Assembly: GCF_014656195.1 (NCBI RefSeq)
Contig: NZ_BNBY01000001.1
Location: forward strand, 361,367-425,366
DNA length: 64,000 nt
Origin: Kitasatospora xanthocidica
Lineage (GTDB): Bacteria; Actinomycetota; Actinomycetes; Streptomycetales; Streptomycetaceae
Direction of reading: 5' to 3'
A model generated the notes under the pieces. The model was not told the DNA's origin, did no database searches, and saw only the letters and a list, made by a program, of their open reading frames with translations. Positions 28,290-37,020 of the stretch are shown one piece after another. Numbering within the stretch: the stretch's first letter is position 1; each line of letters opens with the position of its first letter. Position numbers and translations under genes: made by a program.

Positions 28290-29537
28290 CTACGCGGTGG
28301 CCGCCTTCAGCGCGATGTCGGTGCGGTGCTGACCGCCCTTGAGGGAGATCCGGTCCACCGCGGCGTACGCGTGCCCGCGCGCCTCGGCCAGGTCGGCGCC
28401 GGTCGCGGTGACCGACAGCACGCGGCCGCCGGCGCTCAGCACCTGCCCGTCCTCGCCCGCCTTCGTCCCGGCGTGCAGCACGAACGCGGTGCCGTCCGCC
28501 TCGGCCTCGGCCAGGCCCTCGATCGGGTCGCCGGTGCGCGGCGCGGCCGGGTAGCCCTCGGAGGCGACGACCACGGTCACGGCCGCCCCCTCGTCCCAGC
28601 GCAGCGGCTCCAGCTGGTCCAGGGTGCCGGTGGCGGAGGCCAGCAGCACCGCGGCCAGCGGGGTGCGCAGCCGGGCCAGCACGACCTGGGTCTCCGGGTC
28701 GCCGAAGCGGGCGTTGAACTCGATCACCCGGGTGCCGCGCGAGGTGAGCGCCAGGCCCGCGTACAGCAGGCCGGAGAACTCGGTGCCGCGGCGGCGCAGC
28801 TCGTCCACGGTCGGCTGCAGGACGGTCTCCAGGACCTCCTCGACCAGCCCGGCGGGCGCCCACGGCAGCGGCGAGTAGGCACCCATGCCGCCGGTGTTGG
28901 GGCCCTCGTCGCCGTCCAGCGCGCGCTTGAAGTCCTGCGCGGGCTGCAGCGGGACGACGGTCGTGCCGTCGGTGATCGCGAACAGCGAGACCTCGGGGCC
29001 GTCCAGGTACTCCTCGATGACCACGCGCTCGCAGGAGGCCGCGTGCTCCAGCGCCTCCGCGCGGTCGGAGGTGACCACCACGCCCTTGCCGGCGGCCAGC
29101 CCGTCGTCCTTGACCACGTACGGGGCGCCGAAGGCGTCCAGCGCCTCGGCGGCCTCCGCCGCGGTGGTGCAGACGTAGGAGCGGGCGGTGGGGACACCGG
29201 CGCCGGCCATCACGTCCTTGGCGAAGGCCTTGGAGCCCTCCAGCTGGGCCGCGGCGCCGGACGGGCCGAAGACGGGGATGCCGGCCGCGCGTACGGCGTC
29301 GGCCACGCCGGCGACGAGCGGTGCCTCCGGGCCGACCACGACCAGGGCGGCGTCGAGCCGCTCGGCCAGGGCGGTGACCTGGGCACCGTCGAGCTGGTCG
29401 ACCGGGTGGACCGTCGCCACCTGTGCGATCCCGGCGTTGCCCGGGGCACAGTGCAGCTCGGTCACGGCGGGATCTTGGGACAGAGAGCGGCACAGGGCGT
29501 GTTCGCGGGCGCCGCCGCCGATGACGAGGACCTTCAC
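28290..29537 (-). CDS. purD: Phosphoribosylamine--glycine ligase
   Basis: PurD makes GAR from phosphoribosylamine, glycine and ATP. The 415-aa ATP-grasp enzyme starts VKVLVIGGGAREHALC. It contains YVVKDDGLAAGKGVVV (ATP loop), the GDEGPNTGGMGAYSPLPW signature and FNARFGDPETQ (metal-binding Asn/Glu). GTG 29535-29537 was preferred to TTG 29546 because it gives the canonical start and sits eight bases after TACTGT, a leaderless geometry. The gene is separate from the other pur genes. Confidence 0.95.
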   Translation of the reverse strand: MKVLVIGGGAREHALCRSLSQDPAVTELHCAPGNAGIAQVATVHPVDQLDGAQVTALAERLDAALVVVGPEAPLVAGVADAVRAAGIPVFGPSGAAAQLEGSKAFAKDVMAGAGVPTARSYVCTTAAEAAEALDAFGAPYVVKDDGLAAGKGVVVTSDRAEALEHAASCERVVIEEYLDGPEVSLFAITDGTTVVPLQPAQDFKRALDGDEGPNTGGMGAYSPLPWAPAGLVEEVLETVLQPTVDELRRRGTEFSGLLYAGLALTSRGTRVIEFNARFGDPETQVVLARLRTPLAAVLLASATGTLDQLEPLRWDEGAAVTVVVASEGYPAAPRTGDPIEGLAEAEADGTAFVLHAGTKAGEDGQVLSAGGRVLSVTATGADLAEARGHAYAAVDRISLKGGQHRTDIALKAATA

Positions 29538-29551
29538 GCCTCGCAACAGTA
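29538..29551 (-). promoter_or_regulatory. Leaderless-type -10 of purD
   Basis: TACTGT (29546-29551, minus strand) ends eight bases before the chosen GTG. Confidence 0.45.
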
Positions 29552-29906
29552 GTCGGTGGCCGGTTCCGGCCGCTCTCCGGTCCCGTCGGATCCTCCAGGA
29601 GAACCGCTTTGTACGCCGAGGATGCCGGAGGATCCTCCAAGTCCGAAGGGGGTCGGACGGCGGTCGGTGCCCGGGTCACGACCACGGGTCACCGGGCCCT
29701 CGCTCGGACGGGTGAAATCCCGCCGGGCCCCGCAACCCGCTCACCTCGGGTTCCGGTGGCCGAAACCGGTAACGATCAACCACGAAGCTCCCCCATGGTC
29801 AGCCATTTGGCGGTAAGAAGTGCTGTTGGACAACCACCGGCAGACCCAGCGTCAGCCGATGCACCGCCAGCACCCAGCCGCCCGCCCGCCACAGGGAGCC
29901 CCACAG
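29552..29906. other. Divergent intergenic region purD / SLATT gene
   Basis: About 355 bp without a supported gene. Near 29593-29640 the word GGATCCTCC and its reverse complement GGAGGATCC recur, giving partly palindromic sequence. The SLATT frame is open upstream to GTG 29820, so part of this stretch could be coding if a longer start is used. Confidence 0.35.
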
Positions 29907-30692
29907 GTGAGCCAGCCGGAAATGCAGCCCGAGGAGAGTGCCTGGGGCAAGGAGATCGGCGAGGAGGACCCGCCCGCCGCCGCCGTGGTCCGGCGCGCCT
30001 CCACCCGCCACCGGACCGATCTGAGCACCCGCCAGTTCCCGCTCGGGGACTGGGGCGAGCCCGCCGAGCGGCTGGAGGAGCTCTACCGCTGGTCCGAGGA
30101 GCGGGCGGTCGAGGCGATCGAGTGGTACCGCCGGGACCGGGTCTGGAAGCGCCGCTGGGCACGGCTGCTGCGGTTCGGCACGGCCGGGTTCGCGGTCGGC
30201 GGGGTGACCGCCCCGCTGGTCGACCTGGCCGGCGCCTTCGCGCACGGCACCAGCTGGGGCTACGTCGGCCTGGCGCTCTCCGCCGGCTGCTACGGCGTCG
30301 ACCGGGCCTTCGGCGTCACCTCCGGCTGGATGCGGGACGTCTCCACCGGGCAGGCCCTGCAGCGCCGGCTGGAGGCCTTCCAGTTCGACTGGGCCTCGGA
30401 GTGCGTGCGCGAGGTGCTCGGCCCGACCGAGGGCACCGCGGGCGAGGCCGCCGAGCGCTGCCTGGGCGTGCTGCGCCGGTTCTGCGAGGACGTCTCGGAC
30501 ATGGTCCGCACCGAGACCTCGGAGTGGATGCTGGAGTTCCGCGCCTCGATGACCCAGCTGCCCACCCAGGCCCCCGGGAGCTGGGGCGGGCGCTCCGAGC
30601 CCGGGGTGGGCGCCCAGGTGCGGGTGCTGCCGCCGCCGGGCACCCGGCCGACCATGCCGCGCCAGCGGCCGCCGGAGGGGCCGCTGCGGTAG
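29907..30692 (+). CDS. SLATT domain-containing two-helix membrane protein
   Basis: The 261-aa protein has a conserved helical region (FPLGDWGEPAERLEELYRWSE, WYRRDRVWKRRWARLLR) and two adjacent membrane helices (about 95-145 from GTG 29907). A long amphipathic region follows (ALQRRLEAFQFDWASE, EAAERCLGVLRRFCEDVSDM). This is the SLATT pattern, a 2TM domain often predicted as a pore-forming effector in nucleotide-signalling defence systems. No SMODS or SLOG partner lies here, and the copy looks like core genome. GTG 29907 has AGGGAG eight bases upstream. Starts at 29859 and 29820 lack one. Confidence 0.7.
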   Translation: MSQPEMQPEESAWGKEIGEEDPPAAAVVRRASTRHRTDLSTRQFPLGDWGEPAERLEELYRWSEERAVEAIEWYRRDRVWKRRWARLLRFGTAGFAVGGVTAPLVDLAGAFAHGTSWGYVGLALSAGCYGVDRAFGVTSGWMRDVSTGQALQRRLEAFQFDWASECVREVLGPTEGTAGEAAERCLGVLRRFCEDVSDMVRTETSEWMLEFRASMTQLPTQAPGSWGGRSEPGVGAQVRVLPPPGTRPTMPRQRPPEGPLR

Positions 30693-30752
30693 CGCCTGCC
30701 CCTCCTGCGTCGGCGCCCGGCGGCAGCTCAGGCGTTCAGTCGCTCAGTCACG

Positions 30753-31400
30753 CTACGCGAAGACGATCATCGAGCCCTGGGTGACGCTCCTGGTCGCCGC
30801 CGCGTACAGGCCCGACCAGGCGTGCCGCTCCCGGGCGAAGGGGTGCACGTCGTCGATCGGCGGCCCGAACGGCTGCTCCAGACCGGTCGGGCCGAGCGGC
30901 CGGGTCGGGTCCGGCGGGTTGAGCGGATCGATGCCCAGCGCCGGTGCCACGGCCTGGAGTTCGCGCAGCAGTCCGTGGCTGGAGCCGAGCGGGCCGCCGG
31001 TGGCGAGCAGCGCGTCGTCCACCAGCGGCACCGCGAACTCGATCGGCACGTACGCGCCCGCGTGGTCGAAGTGCCAGACCAGGTGGGACTGTTCGGCGCT
31101 GCTCTCGAACATCTCCAGCAGCTGCTCGTAGTCCCCGCCGAGCGCGTCGACCGGGGTGATGTCCAGGCCGGTGAGGCCCAGCAGGTAGGCGCGGCGCAGG
31201 AAGTGCAGCGAGTCGTAGTCGAACGCGGCTATCGGCTCGACGGCGCCGCTGAGGCCGGGGACGTACTCGTAGACCGGCACCTCGGGCAGCCCTCGCGAGA
31301 CCAACACCGAGTTGTAGAGGGCTAGGTCGTCCCGGAAGGGGTTGTCGGGGCTGTGGCTCAGCACGTCCACCAGCGGGACGAGCCAGAGGTCGCAGGCCAT
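30753..31400 (-). CDS. Conserved hypothetical protein
   Basis: I do not recognise this 215-aa soluble protein. It starts MACDLWLVPLVDVLSHSPDNPF and is rich in acidic and aromatic residues (FDYDSLHFLRRAYLLGL, SHLVWHFDHAGAYVPIEF). It ends in ARERHAWSGLYAAATRSVTQG. The middle, with HLVWHFDHAGAYVPI followed by a GSSHGLLREL helix, looks like a compact alpha/beta domain. There is no signal peptide or membrane helix. The codon pattern and a clean ATG support it as real. It is convergent with the SLATT gene. Confidence 0.65.
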   Translation of the reverse strand: MACDLWLVPLVDVLSHSPDNPFRDDLALYNSVLVSRGLPEVPVYEYVPGLSGAVEPIAAFDYDSLHFLRRAYLLGLTGLDITPVDALGGDYEQLLEMFESSAEQSHLVWHFDHAGAYVPIEFAVPLVDDALLATGGPLGSSHGLLRELQAVAPALGIDPLNPPDPTRPLGPTGLEQPFGPPIDDVHPFARERHAWSGLYAAATRSVTQGSMIVFA

Positions 31401-31516
31401 GGCCGGCAGTTCCTCTCCGGGCGGCGGGAATCGCCCGCGGAGCGGGGCGACGACGGGGGCGGGGTCGGTACCCGGACGGCCCTTTCACGGGGCGCCCGGT
31501 TCGACGCCCGCCCACC

Positions 31517-32569
31517 CTACCGGCCCGGGGCCGCGTGCGGGTCGGGCCGTCCTCGCGGGGCCTCGGGGGGCGCGGACGGGGGCAGCCGGCGGCCCAACCG
31601 GCCGTACGGGACCGAGCGGGGCTGCGGCACCAGGCCGAGGCCCAACCCCAGCTCACGGCCCAGCTCCCGGCCGACCTCGTCGCCCCGCGACGGCCGGCCG
31701 CCACGGGCCGGACCGGGCTCGGACCCGGCCTCCGGAGCGGGGGCGGAGGGGGCGGCCGGCTCTCCGGCACCGGGCGCCGGCGGCGTCCCGTCCGTCCCTG
31801 CCGTCCCCGCCGTCCCTGCCGCCCCTGCCGCCCCTGCCGTCTCGGCGAGCAGTCCGAGGACCGTCACCGACTCCAGCGGCTGCCCGGCCAGTTCGGCCAG
31901 CGTCCGGGCGGTGTGCAGGTTGTACTCGCAGATGATCCGGTGCGCGCCGGCCAGGTCACGCGCCTCGATCGCCGCGACCAGGTCCGGGTGGCGGTCCCAG
32001 CAGACCCCGGCCAGGCTGGGCATCTCCCGCAGGTAGGGGGCCGCGAACATCCAGGACTGCACCCGCAGCCAGTCCAGGTAGTCGGCGATCCGGCGGTTGC
32101 CCAGCAGCCCCGCGACCTCCTGCCAGAACCGCCGGTCGCAGCCCACCATCACGTCCAGGTTCCCGGCCCTGGCGGCCCGGACGGCCGCGTCGGCCCGGCG
32201 GTGCAGCGAGGGCAGCCGGCTGAGGTCGGGTAGGGCGCGGCGGGTCGAGAACTGGCGGTGGAAGCTGTCGGTGAGCAGCACCCGGGACTCGAAGATCTCC
32301 AGGAAGTCGTCCCAGCACAGCTCGGGCACCGTGAAGCCGCGGTGGTGCTCGACCCGCAGCAGGCCCTGCGAGCCCAGGTCGACCAGCGCCTCGCGGGCCG
32401 GGGTCGCGGAGACGCCGTAGAGCTCGGCGATCTCCTTGACGGTGAAGTTGCGACCGGCCGCCAGTCGGCCGGCCATCATCTCCTCGCGCAAGGCGCCGGC
32501 GATCTGTTCGCGCAGGCTGTTGCGCTGGATGACGGGACGGGGGGTGCCGCCGTCGCCGGTGCCAGGCAT
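31517..32569 (-). CDS. GntR family regulator (FCD type) with a long disordered tail
   Basis: The 350-aa regulator has a winged HTH (LREQIAGALREEMMAGRLA, KEIAELYGVSATPAREALVDL) and an FCD helical ligand domain (about residues 100-235) with HRIICEYNLHTARTLAEL. The last 110 residues are Ala/Gly/Pro/Arg-rich and lie outside the family. They start with a run of AGA/AGT triplets encoded by a 9-bp minisatellite (about 31787-31840). ATG 32569 has GAGGAGG eight bases upstream and was preferred to ATG 32641. The effector is probably a small carboxylate, as in other FCD regulators. Confidence 0.82.
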   Translation of the reverse strand: MPGTGDGGTPRPVIQRNSLREQIAGALREEMMAGRLAAGRNFTVKEIAELYGVSATPAREALVDLGSQGLLRVEHHRGFTVPELCWDDFLEIFESRVLLTDSFHRQFSTRRALPDLSRLPSLHRRADAAVRAARAGNLDVMVGCDRRFWQEVAGLLGNRRIADYLDWLRVQSWMFAAPYLREMPSLAGVCWDRHPDLVAAIEARDLAGAHRIICEYNLHTARTLAELAGQPLESVTVLGLLAETAGAAGAAGTAGTAGTDGTPPAPGAGEPAAPSAPAPEAGSEPGPARGGRPSRGDEVGRELGRELGLGLGLVPQPRSVPYGRLGRRLPPSAPPEAPRGRPDPHAAPGR

Positions 32570-32705
32570 GGGCGCGACCTCCTCGGGCGGGCCGACCGGG
32601 CCGGTCTTCGACGGGCCGGCGGGAACACGACGAGTGCTCATCTTCTCAAACCCGCCCGGGCCAGGTCCGAACCAACCCTCCGGAAGCCGCCGGGCGCCCC
32701 CTGGC

Positions 32706-33518
32706 TCAGCGCTGGACCGGCGCCGGGATCCCCAGCAGGCGGTCCCGCAGCACCGGGAACTCCTCCCGCGCCCTGGCCACCTCGGCCGGGTCGAACTCGA
32801 CCGTCAGCACCTGCTCCTCCGCCCCCGCCTCGGCCAGCACCCGGCCCCACGGGTCCACCACGATGCTGTGCCCGGCCTGCTCCACCCCGGCGTGCGTCCC
32901 GGCCGTGTTGCAGGCCAGCACGAAGGCCTGCTCCTCCACCGCCCGCGCCCGGGCCAGCAGCGTCCAGTGCTCACGCCGCTTGGCCGGCCAGGCCGCCGGG
33001 ACCACCAGCAGCTGCGCGCCCGCGTCCAGCAGCGCCCGGAACAGCTCCGGGAAGCGCAGGTCGTAGCAGGTGGCCAGGCCCAGCGTGGCGAAGTCGGTGG
33101 GCGCGGTGACGATCTCCTGCCCGGCGCCCATCACCACCGCCTCGCCGCTGTCGAAGCCGAAGCGGTGGATCTTGCGGTAGGTGTGCACCAGCTCGCCGTC
33201 CGGGGCGAACAGCATCGAGGTGTTGTAGATCGGCCCGTCCGGGTCGCGTTCGACGATCGAACCGGCGTGCAGCCAGACCCCGGCCGCCCGGGCGGCGGCC
33301 GCCATCGCGTCCGAGGTGGGCCCGTCCAGGCCCTCCGCGCCGTCCGACCAGAGGTCGTGGGCGAAGCCGCCGAGCGGCCACAGCTCCGGCAGCACCACCA
33401 GGTCGGCGCCCTGCTGGGCCCGCACCAGCGCCGCCGCCCTGGCCCGCCGCTCGGCGGGCGGCTCGGCGTCGGAGACCGCGAGTTGGATCAATGAAGCGCG
33501 CACAGTACCACCGTCCAC
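32706..33518 (-). CDS. Carbon-nitrogen hydrolase (nitrilase superfamily)
   Basis: The 270-aa enzyme has the catalytic triad of the family: Glu45 in LVVLPELWPLGG, Lys116 in YRKIHRFGFDSGE and Cys151 in ATCYDLRFPELF. FDSGE after the Lys and the short length resemble omega-amidase/Nit2-type and MtnU-like members that hydrolyse amides such as 2-oxoglutaramate. The exact substrate is not proven. GTG 33518 was used; GTG 33503 would give the more typical short N-terminus. It is divergent from the next gene. Confidence 0.88.
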   Translation of the reverse strand: MDGGTVRASLIQLAVSDAEPPAERRARAAALVRAQQGADLVVLPELWPLGGFAHDLWSDGAEGLDGPTSDAMAAAARAAGVWLHAGSIVERDPDGPIYNTSMLFAPDGELVHTYRKIHRFGFDSGEAVVMGAGQEIVTAPTDFATLGLATCYDLRFPELFRALLDAGAQLLVVPAAWPAKRREHWTLLARARAVEEQAFVLACNTAGTHAGVEQAGHSIVVDPWGRVLAEAGAEEQVLTVEFDPAEVARAREEFPVLRDRLLGIPAPVQR

Positions 33519-33676
33519 GGCAAGAGACCTACGATCGTCACCCGAAAGCGCTGCCCAGCTGTCTCCCGGCAGCGTAACGTGCGGTTAGCGTGTGCGCCCG
33601 GAAGCCGGACCATCCCGGTCGGCCAGGACGGCCGGGCGCGGACGGCAAGGAAGCTGACGGAGGGCCGGAGATTCCC

Positions 33677-34498
33677 GTGACGGACAACCAGACCGTGCAG
33701 GCTCACACCGAGGCCTGGACCCAGAGCATCGAGTCCATATCGGAGCTGGTCGCCCCCCTCCCCGAGGGGTCCTGGAACCGGCCCACCGAATGCCCCGGCT
33801 GGTCCGTCCGGGACGTCGTCTCGCACGTCATCGCGGTCGAGTCGGAGCTGCTCGGCGACCCGCGCCCGATCCACTCGCTGCCCCGTGACCTCCGTCACGT
33901 GACCACCGAGTTCGCCCGCTACGTCGAGCTGCCGGTCGACAAGCGCCGCTGCCACACCGCGCTGGAGATGACCAGCGAGCTGGAGTACACGGTCATCCGC
34001 CGCTCCCGCGCGCTGCGCAACGCCAAGCAGACGCCCGGCGAGCCCGTGCGCTGGCCCGCCGGCCCGCTCGCCAGGGACGTCCCGTACCACGAGCTGCTGC
34101 GGATGCGGGCCTTCGACGTCTGGGTGCACGAGCAGGACCTGCGCCGGGCCCTGGAGACCCCCGGCAACCTGGACTCCCCCGCCGCGCTGATCGCCCGGGA
34201 CCTCCTGCTGGAGCTGCTGCCCAAGGCCGTCGCCAACAAGGCCGGCGTCCCGGCCGGGACGGCCCTGGTGCTCGACGTCACCGGCCCGGTGGAGTTCCTG
34301 CGCACCGTCCGGGTGGACGCCACCGGCCACTGCACCGTGGACGAGTCGATCAGCCTGGCCCCCGACGTCCAGCTCACCATGGACTGGGAGACGTACGTGC
34401 GGCTCGCCTGCGGCCGCGGCCGGCCCGGCCCGGTGTCCGTGGAGGGCGACAAGGAGCTCGCCGAACGGGTGCTGGCGAACTTCTCCGTCACCATCTGA
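33677..34498 (+). CDS. Maleylpyruvate isomerase family mycothiol-dependent protein
   Basis: The 273-aa protein has an MDMPI_N / DinB-like bundle. The segment NRPTECPGWSVRDVVSHVIAVESELLG carries a conserved Trp-Ser-Val and His, and RMRAFDVWVHEQDLRRAL carries the HEQD metal motif. A C-terminal SCP2-like domain follows (LTMDWETYVRLACGRG, then VEGDKELAERVLANFSVTI). Such proteins use mycothiol or are metal-dependent transferases. GTG 33677 has GGAG nine bases upstream. A TAGCGT -10 at about 33584-33589 would leave a leader of roughly 80 nt. A hairpin follows. Confidence 0.85.
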   Translation: MTDNQTVQAHTEAWTQSIESISELVAPLPEGSWNRPTECPGWSVRDVVSHVIAVESELLGDPRPIHSLPRDLRHVTTEFARYVELPVDKRRCHTALEMTSELEYTVIRRSRALRNAKQTPGEPVRWPAGPLARDVPYHELLRMRAFDVWVHEQDLRRALETPGNLDSPAALIARDLLLELLPKAVANKAGVPAGTALVLDVTGPVEFLRTVRVDATGHCTVDESISLAPDVQLTMDWETYVRLACGRGRPGPVSVEGDKELAERVLANFSVTI

Positions 34499-34522
34499 AC
34501 CACCCGGCGCCCCTGGCGCACA

Positions 34523-34558
34523 CCACCCGGCGTACACGCACCAACGCGCGCCGGGTGG
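34523..34558 (+). terminator. Hairpin behind the mycothiol-dependent gene
   Basis: Arms 34523-34532 and 34549-34558 are perfect 10-nt inverted repeats with a 16-nt loop. Confidence 0.55.
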
Positions 34559-34666
34559 GCACCACTCGCGCATCCATACGTCAACCCAGCACCAGCCACC
34601 TCACCTGTTTGGCCTCGTTGTTCCGGGCAGTCCTGCCACCACCCGGAAGAAGGAGGGGCGTCCACC

Positions 34667-35488
34667 ATGGACGACGAACAGGAACAGCGGGAACAGATGG
34701 TGCTGGTGCGGTCGAGCTTCCCGGTCACCGGGCAGCCGATCCGCGTCGTGATGATCGACGGCGAGCCGTGGTTCGTCACGGCGGACGTGTGCCGGGTGCT
34801 CGGTCGCGGCAACGCGGCGCAAGCTGTGAAGGGGCTGGAAGAGCACCAGCACCGCACCGTCGACATGAGGGCGGTAACTGTCACCAAAAGTGATAGTTAC
34901 GACGTTTCCGCAGGTCGGAAACTGTACAGCCACGCGAATCCATACCTACGCGTGCTGAACGAGGCAGGCCTGTACACCCTGCTGATGCGGTCCAACAAGG
35001 CGTCCTCCAAGCCGTTCAGGGATTGGGTCACCCGTGACCTCCTCCCTTCCATCCGCCGCGGGGACACCGACATCCCCACCCAGCAGCGGCGGATGGCGGA
35101 GACCCTGGCCGAGGCGGTCGGGCAGCAGGTGGAGATCATCGCCGAACTCAATCGCGACGGCTGGCCCCAGGTCTACCTGCGGTCGGACGGGGCGGTGTAC
35201 TGCAAGCACGGGGAAATGCTCTACGACGTGCCGGCGCGCGAGGACGACAGCGGCCCGCCCTTCGGCGGCTACTACTCCTGCCCGAGTGTCGAGCGGGTCG
35301 GCATCAGGGGTGGCACGGCCATCCCCCGGTGCTCGAAGGTCAAGATCGTGGATCTGGTCCGCATGCTTGTCCTGGCACCCGCACCAACCCCTCTCGGTGA
35401 CGGACAGCTGACCGTGGAACTGCATGGCGCTCGAATCTATGGGACGGCCCGGCAGATCTCGGACCTGATGCGCGAGTACGGCCGCTGA
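34667..35488 (+). CDS. Phage-type BRO-N antirepressor-like protein
   Basis: This 273-aa protein has a BRO-N domain (residues about 10-125). Diagnostic are GEPWFVTADVCRVLGRGNAAQAVKGL, LYSHANPYLRVLNEAGLYTLLMRS and FRDWVTRDLLPSIRR. The C-terminal half is not a domain I recognise. BRO-N proteins are DNA-binding and typical of phages and large viruses. No other phage gene, integrase or transposase is nearby, so this looks like a stranded or domesticated gene. It has a strong AAGGAGGGG ribosome site and, unusually, two inverted repeats inside the coding sequence (34874-34922) in a locally AT-rich stretch. A hairpin terminator follows. Confidence 0.85.
   Translation: MDDEQEQREQMVLVRSSFPVTGQPIRVVMIDGEPWFVTADVCRVLGRGNAAQAVKGLEEHQHRTVDMRAVTVTKSDSYDVSAGRKLYSHANPYLRVLNEAGLYTLLMRSNKASSKPFRDWVTRDLLPSIRRGDTDIPTQQRRMAETLAEAVGQQVEIIAELNRDGWPQVYLRSDGAVYCKHGEMLYDVPAREDDSGPPFGGYYSCPSVERVGIRGGTAIPRCSKVKIVDLVRMLVLAPAPTPLGDGQLTVELHGARIYGTARQISDLMREYGR
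34874..34922 (+). repeat. Two adjacent inverted repeats inside the BRO-N gene
   Basis: GTAACTGTCAC (34874-34884) pairs with GTGATAGTTAC (34890-34900) except for one G-T position, around a CAAAA loop. Four bases later GTTTCC (34904-34909) pairs with GGAAAC (34917-34922). They could be protein-binding sites or RNA hairpins. Confidence 0.6.
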
Positions 35489-35494
35489 TGCCAT

Positions 35495-35525
35495 CGCTAA
35501 CCCTCGCTTTTGGCTAGGGTTAGCG
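35495..35525 (+). terminator. Terminator of the BRO-N gene
   Basis: CGCTAACCCT (35495-35504) and AGGGTTAGCG (35516-35525) are perfect 10-nt arms with an 11-nt loop containing TTTT. Confidence 0.75.
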
Positions 35526-35546
35526 CGTCTTCGCAGGTCAGAAACC

Positions 35547-36887
35547 CTACGCATCAACCTTCCGGCGCAGCCGGAGGATCATCAGCGTCCCCACTGCCAG
35601 CGGGACGTACTGCCAGCAGAACGCCCAGCGGAAGGCGTCGGCCGAGTACGAGCCGGCGCCTTCCGGGGTGAGGGCGTCGAGCAGTACGCCGATGCCGAAC
35701 AGTGTGATCATCGTTCCGATGAAGCCGCCCATGTTGACGATCCCGGAGGCGGTGCCGAGCCGCTCCGCGGGGTTGCGCGAGCGGGCGTAGTCCAGGCCGA
35801 CGAGCGAGGCCGGGCCGTTGCTGCCCATCACCAGGATGATCCCGACCAGCAGCCAGGTCGGCGGGTGTCCGCCGGGCCAGGCCAGTACCAGTGCCCAGCC
35901 GAGCGCGGTGGCCGTGATGGCGGTGAGCACGATCGGCATACGGGCGCGCGCCGTCGCGGAGAGCAGCCGGCCGAAGAGGAAGCCGAAGGTCATGTTGGAG
36001 AGCACCAGCAGGGTCAGCAGCCCGCCGGCCCCGGCCCGGGACATGCCCTGCGCCTCGACCAGGTAGGGCAGGCCCCAGAGCAGGCCGAAGGCGTTGCCGG
36101 GGAACTGGGTGGTGAAGTGCACCCACAGGCCCAGCCGGGTGCCCGGCTCCCGCCAGCAGTCCAGGACCTGCCGGCGCAGGCCTGGCCGTTCCCGGTGTTC
36201 CACCGGCCGTACCGGGGCCGCCGGCACCGGGGACTCCCGGAGGAAGAGCGCGACCAGCGCGAACACCGCCACGCCGAGCAGCGCGATCGCGGCGAAGGTC
36301 GGCGTCCAGCCTTCGCTGTGCAGTGCCTGGGCCAGCACCACGGTGGTGATCAGGTTGCCGCCCATCCCGGCAAGACCGGTCAGCTGGGCGACGAACGGGT
36401 TCTTCGCCGCCGGGAACCAGCGGGCGGCGATCCGCAGCACGCTGATGAAGGTCATCGCGTCGCCGCAGCCGAGCACCGCCCGGGAGGCGAGTGCCGGGGC
36501 GAAGGTGGAGCTGAACGCGAAGGCGAGCTGCCCGGTGCTCAGCAGCAGCACGCCGAGCAGCAGCACCCGGCGCGGCCCGAACCGGTCGACCAGCAGGCCG
36601 ACCGGGATCTGCATGGCCGCGTAGACCAGCACCTGGAGGATCGAGAAGGTGGAGAGCGCCGAGGCGCCGATGCCGAAGCGGTCGGCGGCGTCCAGTCCGG
36701 CGACCCCGAGGCTGGTGCGGTGGATGACGGCCAGGACGTAGACGCTGACGCCGACGGACCAGGCCAGCCAGGCCGCGCGGCCGCCGGGCGGTCCGGCCGC
36801 GGGGACGGCGGTGCCTCGGGGAGCGGGAGCGGAAGCGGGAGCGGGGGCGGACAGGGGCGCGGCTGGGCGGGCGGGCTCCACGGTCAT
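35547..36887 (-). CDS. Major facilitator superfamily transporter
   Basis: The 446-aa protein begins with an Ala/Pro-rich cytosolic segment (about 1-37) and then has 12 predicted helices. The loop 2-3 motif LVDRFGPRRVLLLGVLLL, the start of helix 1 (AWLAWSVGVSVYVLAVIHRTSLGVAG) and helix 11 (GIVNMGGFIGTMITLFGIGVLLD) match MFS symporters of the NarK/hexuronate-like group. The substrate cannot be assigned. On the minus strand TAACCT lies ten bases before the ATG. It is convergent with the BRO-N gene. Confidence 0.88.
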   Translation of the reverse strand: MTVEPARPAAPLSAPAPASAPAPRGTAVPAAGPPGGRAAWLAWSVGVSVYVLAVIHRTSLGVAGLDAADRFGIGASALSTFSILQVLVYAAMQIPVGLLVDRFGPRRVLLLGVLLLSTGQLAFAFSSTFAPALASRAVLGCGDAMTFISVLRIAARWFPAAKNPFVAQLTGLAGMGGNLITTVVLAQALHSEGWTPTFAAIALLGVAVFALVALFLRESPVPAAPVRPVEHRERPGLRRQVLDCWREPGTRLGLWVHFTTQFPGNAFGLLWGLPYLVEAQGMSRAGAGGLLTLLVLSNMTFGFLFGRLLSATARARMPIVLTAITATALGWALVLAWPGGHPPTWLLVGIILVMGSNGPASLVGLDYARSRNPAERLGTASGIVNMGGFIGTMITLFGIGVLLDALTPEGAGSYSADAFRWAFCWQYVPLAVGTLMILRLRRKVDA

Positions 36888-37020
36888 AGTGCGACCAGGT
36901 TAGTCATCCCATGATGGGAGGCCCAGGGCGGGGTTCGGTCGTCCGGACGCGAACCCGCACCGACCGGACGCGGCCCCGCGCCCCCGCGGGGCCGTGGATC
37001 CGCCGGTGCGCTCCCCGGTC

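Noticed and set aside
34499..35546. Prophage around the BRO-N gene
   Set aside because: Only one phage-type gene is present. Both flanks are ordinary core genes and no direct repeats mark the ends.
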